A stretch of DNA of 54,194 nucleotides, from positions 1 through 54,194 of the IMG/VR virus record IMGVR_UViG_3300033571_001946; one strand, given 5' to 3'. Below, piece after piece: positions 50,476 to 54,194 of the stretch; the first letter of the stretch is position 1, and every line of letters starts with the position of its first letter. A model generated the notes under the pieces. It was not told the DNA's origin. It saw nothing but the letters and a program-made list of their open reading frames with translations, and ran no database searches. The position numbers and the translations under genes were made by a program. The stretch comes from a virus.

Positions 50476-51855
50476 TTAAGCAAAAGTTACGTTTGCAAAG
50501 CTACCTACTTTAGGCTGAGCCATAAATGCGTTAAGAGCATCAGCAATATCAGTACCTGCACCACTGTTTTGACCTGAACCATTAGTACTAAAGATCTTAA
50601 TCAGCTGACGCATCTTAGGACTAGTAGTAACAGTCTGATAATTCTGAGAACCAAAGCCAATCTCAATGCAGTTGTAAAGGTTAGCAGCACCTCCAGGAGT
50701 AGAAGTAACTACTAAATCTCCACATGCCACACCATTGATAGTCAAAGCAGCAGTACCAGTAGTAGCAGAAGCTTGGAAAAACTCATTAGCCAAGGGCAGA
50801 GGAACAGTCATGCGATTGAGTGCTCCTTCAAATCCTTTGCTGAATGATTCTTCTTCAAGTACCAAACGGCCATCTCCAACACCATACAAGGGGTTTTGAG
50901 TCTTGTAAAGTTGAGTAGCACCAAAGCCACTCATTTGAAGAGTAAAGCTTACACGCTTAAACTTGAAGAAATCACGACGGAAAGGAAGAGCCTTACCAAC
51001 AAATCTTACTCCATAAGCTGCACCAGGAGTACCAATGTATCCAGCATCTGCTACAGGAAGAACTCCATTAGAAGGACCTGCATAAGGTTGGTCAAGAATC
51101 CAACCATTAGTAATAGTAGGATGAGCCTCTTTTACAGTATACACAGGTATACCCACACCTACTGCAGAACCAGCAATACCTAAACGAATCAAACTACCTG
51201 CACCAAAACCTACGTTAGTAATAGCAGCATTAGCTACAATTACAGGTGAACCGTGAGTTACTGCTACAGTAGCAGCTCCTGTAAAAATAGCAGCAGTTCC
51301 ATTATTTACCATAACTGCAGTAAGAGCAGAACCATCAGTAAGGTACTTCTTCATCTGAAGTTGTACAATCTGCTTAGCAAGATCAAGTTGAGTATTAACT
51401 ACGTTGTTAGTAACATAGATAACATTCTTCTTCTTTTGCTCAGACCACTGCATGTCATCCTGATTCTCAATTACAGTTAATTGGAAGTCAAGACCAGCAG
51501 AAATATCTAAAGATCCAGCAGGAACAGTAAGAGTAGGATTATAACCAATATGATAAACTTGCTCTTGTCCTTGTGAACCAGCAGTAGCTGCATAAGACAT
51601 TACTCCATTGTAAGGAATCTTAGCAGACCAAGTTAAAGTACCATTGTTATTTTCTACAATTTGGATATACTGTGAAGTATTATAAGTAGGAGCAGATGTC
51701 CCATCTACTACACCGCCTTGATCATTTACTACTACAATTTCACCATCAGTGATATAACCAGCAGCATTAGGATTCAAGACTTGGGTTGCTGTACGAGCTT
51801 TGCCTACAGCACCTACAAAAGTTTCTTGTAGGTTTTGAACACTAAGTACACTCAT
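50476..51855 (-). CDS. Abundant-type structural protein, 459 residues
   Basis: Begins SVLSVQNLQETFVGAVGKAR, is Thr/Ala/Gly-rich and beta-rich with few cysteines. Middle: LDFQLTVIENQDDMQWSEQK then helix LDLAKQIVQLQMKKYLT. C-terminal part: FRRDFFKFKRVSFTLQMSG and SPKMRQLIKIF. A dedicated terminator follows, as expected for a gene needed in large amounts, and it is located in the capsid-to-tail section. It could be an auxiliary capsid, head-fibre or tube protein. I cannot match it to a family, and the HK97-fold coat protein is more likely the truncated gene at the window end. Confidence 0.6.
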   Translation of the reverse strand: MSVLSVQNLQETFVGAVGKARTATQVLNPNAAGYITDGEIVVVNDQGGVVDGTSAPTYNTSQYIQIVENNNGTLTWSAKIPYNGVMSYAATAGSQGQEQVYHIGYNPTLTVPAGSLDISAGLDFQLTVIENQDDMQWSEQKKKNVIYVTNNVVNTQLDLAKQIVQLQMKKYLTDGSALTAVMVNNGTAAIFTGAATVAVTHGSPVIVANAAITNVGFGAGSLIRLGIAGSAVGVGIPVYTVKEAHPTITNGWILDQPYAGPSNGVLPVADAGYIGTPGAAYGVRFVGKALPFRRDFFKFKRVSFTLQMSGFGATQLYKTQNPLYGVGDGRLVLEEESFSKGFEGALNRMTVPLPLANEFFQASATTGTAALTINGVACGDLVVTSTPGGAANLYNCIEIGFGSQNYQTVTTSPKMRQLIKIFSTNGSGQNSGAGTDIADALNAFMAQPKVGSFANVTFA

Positions 51856-51888
51856 TTTATTTAGTTTTAAAGGTTAATTAAAAAGGAA

Positions 51889-52341
51889 TTAAAGGATAAT
51901 AAATTTAATTTTTACGGTAGGAATTCCTGTTAAGACTACTCCATTTACCAGTGTTATAACAAAAGATCCTGTAGAAGGCACAACACTTGCAATATAAACT
52001 GCACCTGTTCCTACATTAGCATCTGTAATTACAGCTAAAACAGTACTATTTGCAGTACAATAAGAATTTGTTACTGTGATAGTTTGTTTAAGAGCAGCTG
52101 TAACAGTTAACGTAGTACTAGTAATAGTACCACTAATAGCATTTAGTGTAGCTGTAGCAGCGTTAGCTGCAAATGCTGAAGTAGTAACTGCATTTGCAGT
52201 AGTATTAACATCTGAACGCTGATTAACCCATTCAATAATAGGATTAATATCAGACGCACGTCCCTGTTGGTTATTACCAATAGGTCTTTTGCCTTGGGCT
52301 ACACGCCCAGAATAAATTTTGATTTTATTTAAGAGTGGCAT
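51889..52341 (-). CDS. Small beta-rich virion protein
   Basis: 150 residues. The N-terminus (KIKIYSGRVAQGKRPIGNNQQ) is basic, and residues about 50-100 are very Thr/Ala-rich with repetitive strands (NAATATLNAISGTITSTTL), then VITDANVGTGAVYIASVV. It resembles a short fibre or head-decoration protein. It is 3 bases after the upstream ring-like gene and 33 bases before the 459-residue gene. No family is recognised and function is unknown. Confidence 0.55.
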   Translation of the reverse strand: MPLLNKIKIYSGRVAQGKRPIGNNQQGRASDINPIIEWVNQRSDVNTTANAVTTSAFAANAATATLNAISGTITSTTLTVTAALKQTITVTNSYCTANSTVLAVITDANVGTGAVYIASVVPSTGSFVITLVNGVVLTGIPTVKIKFIIL

Positions 52342-52344
52342 GGT

Positions 52345-53052
52345 TTAAATTGTTTTAATCAGTTTATCAAGTTGTTCTAATTGAAGCCTTGGATCATTCA
52401 TAGTTCTAAGAGCTAACTCTACTGCTATTTCTATAATCTTAGTGGCAGCTTTAGATTCTAGTTCACAATCTACATTAGGAACTGGAACAGAGTATTGCGT
52501 ACCGTAAGTAATCTTAGCAGGCTCTCTTAGATAATCTAAAAAGTAAAAGTTTATAACACTGCCTGGAAAACTGATTAATTCAAATCTGTTACTATCCGAA
52601 ACAAGTCTTATAATTTCTTCCTTCCAAGGTTTCTTAAAAGGGTTATTAACTACTTTATTATATTCATCCCTAGTCATTGGAATAACTGGAACTCTTGCTG
52701 TAACACTTGCCCCACACTCTGTGTAAGTTATACTTGCTTCTTCAAGCAAGGCTAATCTGTACAATTGGCTTGGACTAACATTAGGAAGATCTACATATCT
52801 TCCATTTGGTTTGTTAGTAGCAGCAACTGGTAAAGGAGCAACTGAATATACTGTAGTTATGTTCTTCAGATAATCCAGCCACTCCTGTGATTTTTCCAGT
52901 CCCTGTTCAGTAAGTATTTTAATGAACTGATATTGTGCGTTGTTTAGATAAAGATCAACCTCTTCTGGTGTGACTTCAGGCGCAGAGAAATTACTTTGCT
53001 TGTCATACCAATGAAGGAACTGTTGATGCATATCTGCAACGGGTAGTATCAT
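52345..53052 (-). CDS. Ring/connector-like protein, 235 residues
   Basis: Helical N-terminus (HQQFLHWYDKQSNFSAP, then PEEVDLYLNNAQYQFIKILTE), beta core with KPNGRYVDLPNVSPSQLYRLALLEEASI and a C-terminal helix (AATKIIEIAVELALRTMNDPRL). The N-terminal helical pair with a beta centre is like gp11-type head-tail connector proteins, and in crAss-like phages one such ring protein follows the coat genes. It overlaps the upstream gene by 4 bases (ATGA). No catalytic motif. The assignment is by architecture and order. Confidence 0.62.
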   Translation of the reverse strand: MILPVADMHQQFLHWYDKQSNFSAPEVTPEEVDLYLNNAQYQFIKILTEQGLEKSQEWLDYLKNITTVYSVAPLPVAATNKPNGRYVDLPNVSPSQLYRLALLEEASITYTECGASVTARVPVIPMTRDEYNKVVNNPFKKPWKEEIIRLVSDSNRFELISFPGSVINFYFLDYLREPAKITYGTQYSVPVPNVDCELESKAATKIIEIAVELALRTMNDPRLQLEQLDKLIKTI

Positions 53053-53933
53053 TTCGTAGCATTAAGTTTAGCGATTAAACCAATCTTTGTTTCTTGAAAA
53101 TCATCAGCACGAAGATTTGTAATGACTTGCATTTTACTAATGCCAATCTCTACGCCTCCTGTGATAAAGAACTTTCCACCTTTACGAGAAATAATGTTTT
53201 TGCTCAAAAGGTCTTCAAGAAGAACATAATCTTTAAAGTAAGGATTATCAAACGTGTCTAGGAATTCTTGAGGATCATTTTCTACGATATTACCTAAAGT
53301 CTGCTCAATAAGATCAGGTTTAGTAATAGCGTCTACCTTAGAAGCACCCTCATTGAATACTTTAAGATAGTTAATCTTATCCTGCAAGCTCATTCCGCTG
53401 AACTTGACATAAGCCTTAGTCTTAGTATTGATCTTTTCAGAATCAAACTTAGCTTCTTGCTCAACCGAAGAAAGAAGAACATCAGCTATAGAGTTTACAG
53501 CTAAATCTTCTTTGCCCTTAGCTACACGCTTAGAGGCTGAGAGAATCTTAAACCAAAGTTTATGCTTTACGTTATTGTCACAATCAAGTGTCAAACCATC
53601 CTTGGGAATCTTGATAGCATTCTTTTTGTCTGCCCAAAACTTAAGGTTGTAAGGTGACAAGGCACCAGCTTGAAGAAACATCTCTTTTTCAAAAGCTTCA
53701 CGTTCTTCTTCACTTAGCCCTGTAATTACAACATCAGGATTTGAAGCACTTCTCGCAGCTACAATCCAGATTTGAGCACCACTAAAAATAGTGTTACCAT
53801 CATGGTTAGGGTTAATGGTGTGAAGCCAAGACTTTCTGCAAGGCTTCACTGACCATTTACCGTTTATATTAGCGAGAGGATTTGACACTTTGACTTGTTC
53901 TTTTACTTTACTTTCAACTGCACTTTTCTCCAT
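53049..53933 (-). CDS. Virion-block protein of unknown function, 294 residues
   Basis: I start at the ATG at 53933, not the GTG at 53936. A basic segment (NINGKWSVKPCRKSWLHTI) precedes a mixed middle with SEEEREAFEKEMFLQAGALSP, a helical Lys-rich middle (HKLWFKILSASKRVAKGKEDL) and an end with NIISRKGGKFFITGGVEIGIS. I do not recognise the family. It lies between the putative coat gene and a ring protein, so a scaffold, auxiliary capsid or assembly role is possible. It overlaps the ring-like gene by ATGA. Confidence 0.6.
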   Translation of the reverse strand: MEKSAVESKVKEQVKVSNPLANINGKWSVKPCRKSWLHTINPNHDGNTIFSGAQIWIVAARSASNPDVVITGLSEEEREAFEKEMFLQAGALSPYNLKFWADKKNAIKIPKDGLTLDCDNNVKHKLWFKILSASKRVAKGKEDLAVNSIADVLLSSVEQEAKFDSEKINTKTKAYVKFSGMSLQDKINYLKVFNEGASKVDAITKPDLIEQTLGNIVENDPQEFLDTFDNPYFKDYVLLEDLLSKNIISRKGGKFFITGGVEIGISKMQVITNLRADDFQETKIGLIAKLNATK

Positions 53934-53974
53934 CACTTTAAAGTTTATAGTTTATAACGAACTACTAGAACGTA

Positions 53975-54194
53975 TTAATAAGTTACATCCATGATAAGTT
54001 CAGCAGCACTCAAGGGGTTTTTCAACATAATACCTTGAGTAGTCTGGCAGTACATTTCATAGCCATCTACAGGAGATGCGCCCATACCACCATTCTGCGG
54101 ACCAAAAGGAGTAGTAGAACCAGGTACATACCACTTCACTTCAGCACGACCTTTAGGAGCAACTTTCTGAATGTTAGGCTCACCATTAGTAGTA
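53975..54194 (-). CDS. C-terminus of probable major capsid protein (partial)
   Basis: The frame is open to the window end, giving the last 72 residues and a TAA stop at 53975-53977. Visible: NIQKVAPKGRAEVKWYVPGS and, further on, DGYEMYCQTTQGIMLKNPLS with LIMDVTY at the end. The beta-rich, aromatic end, and its place at the head of the virion block, suit a coat protein of HK97 type. The N-terminal part is outside the window, so this is inference from position and composition. Confidence 0.4.
   Translation of the reverse strand, partial: TTNGEPNIQKVAPKGRAEVKWYVPGSTTPFGPQNGGMGASPVDGYEMYCQTTQGIMLKNPLSAAELIMDVTY

Noticed and set aside
1-54194. Stop-codon reassignment, common in crAss-like phages
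   Set aside because: TAA, TAG and TGA all end plausible genes here, and long genes are intact with the standard code.
1-54194. tRNA genes, CRISPR arrays, insertion sequences or integrase
   Set aside because: Gene packing leaves no gap above about 170 bases and no cloverleaf, repeat-spacer array or transposase was seen.

Overview
The window reads as a contiguous piece of a large, AT-rich double-stranded DNA phage genome, most likely a crAss-like phage (order Crassvirales) infecting a Bacteroidota host. The main reasons are a giant virion protein carrying the DFDID loop typical of crAss-like virion RNA polymerases, a very long muzzle-like tail protein preceded by three small ring/connector-like proteins, several very large cargo proteins, and two gene blocks that converge on one terminator. 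The assignment rests on motifs and gene order recognised from memory; no database search was possible. The standard code (TAA, TAG and TGA all used as stops) explains every gene.

Positions 1-12643 (+ strand) form a compact genome-replication and nucleotide-metabolism block. It holds an rIIB-like protein, an SF2 helicase, a small zinc-binding protein, a DnaB-like replicative helicase, a DUF1599/Nmad1-like protein, a RecT-like annealing protein, a small HTH protein, an SSB-like protein, a DnaG-like primase, a PD-(D/E)XK resolvase-like protein, a RecE/lambda-exonuclease-like nuclease, a MazG-like pyrophosphohydrolase and a DnaA-domain-IV-like DNA-binding protein, plus several unrecognised genes. 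The primase is set apart from the SSB gene by a strong hairpin at 8408-8438. A convergent terminator at 12652-12688 ends both blocks.

Positions 12726-54194 (- strand, so transcription runs from high to low coordinates) form the virion and lysis block. In transcription order it holds: the C-terminus of a probable major capsid protein (truncated by the window end), an unrecognised conserved-looking virion gene, a ring/connector-like protein, a small beta-rich protein, a 459-residue abundant-type structural protein followed by its own terminator, a Cys-rich protein, a 1244-residue beta-helical fibre, a second Cys-containing helical protein, a holin-like protein, a GH24 lysozyme, a second small membrane protein, a metallophosphoesterase, ring-like proteins, a ring/tail-hub-like protein, the 1819-residue muzzle-like protein, a lytic transglycosylase-containing protein, a Gly-Gly-repeat protein, a 681-residue cargo-like protein, the 4019-residue virion RNA polymerase and a 1073-residue companion.

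The inferred logic is a podovirus-like particle that carries a peptidoglycan-cutting enzyme and its own RNA polymerase, both ejected through the muzzle so that early genes can be transcribed before host takeover. The replication block would then copy and recombine the genome. The terminase, portal and DNA polymerase are not in this window. No intergenic stretch exceeds about 170 bases, and no tRNA, CRISPR array, insertion sequence or integrase was seen.
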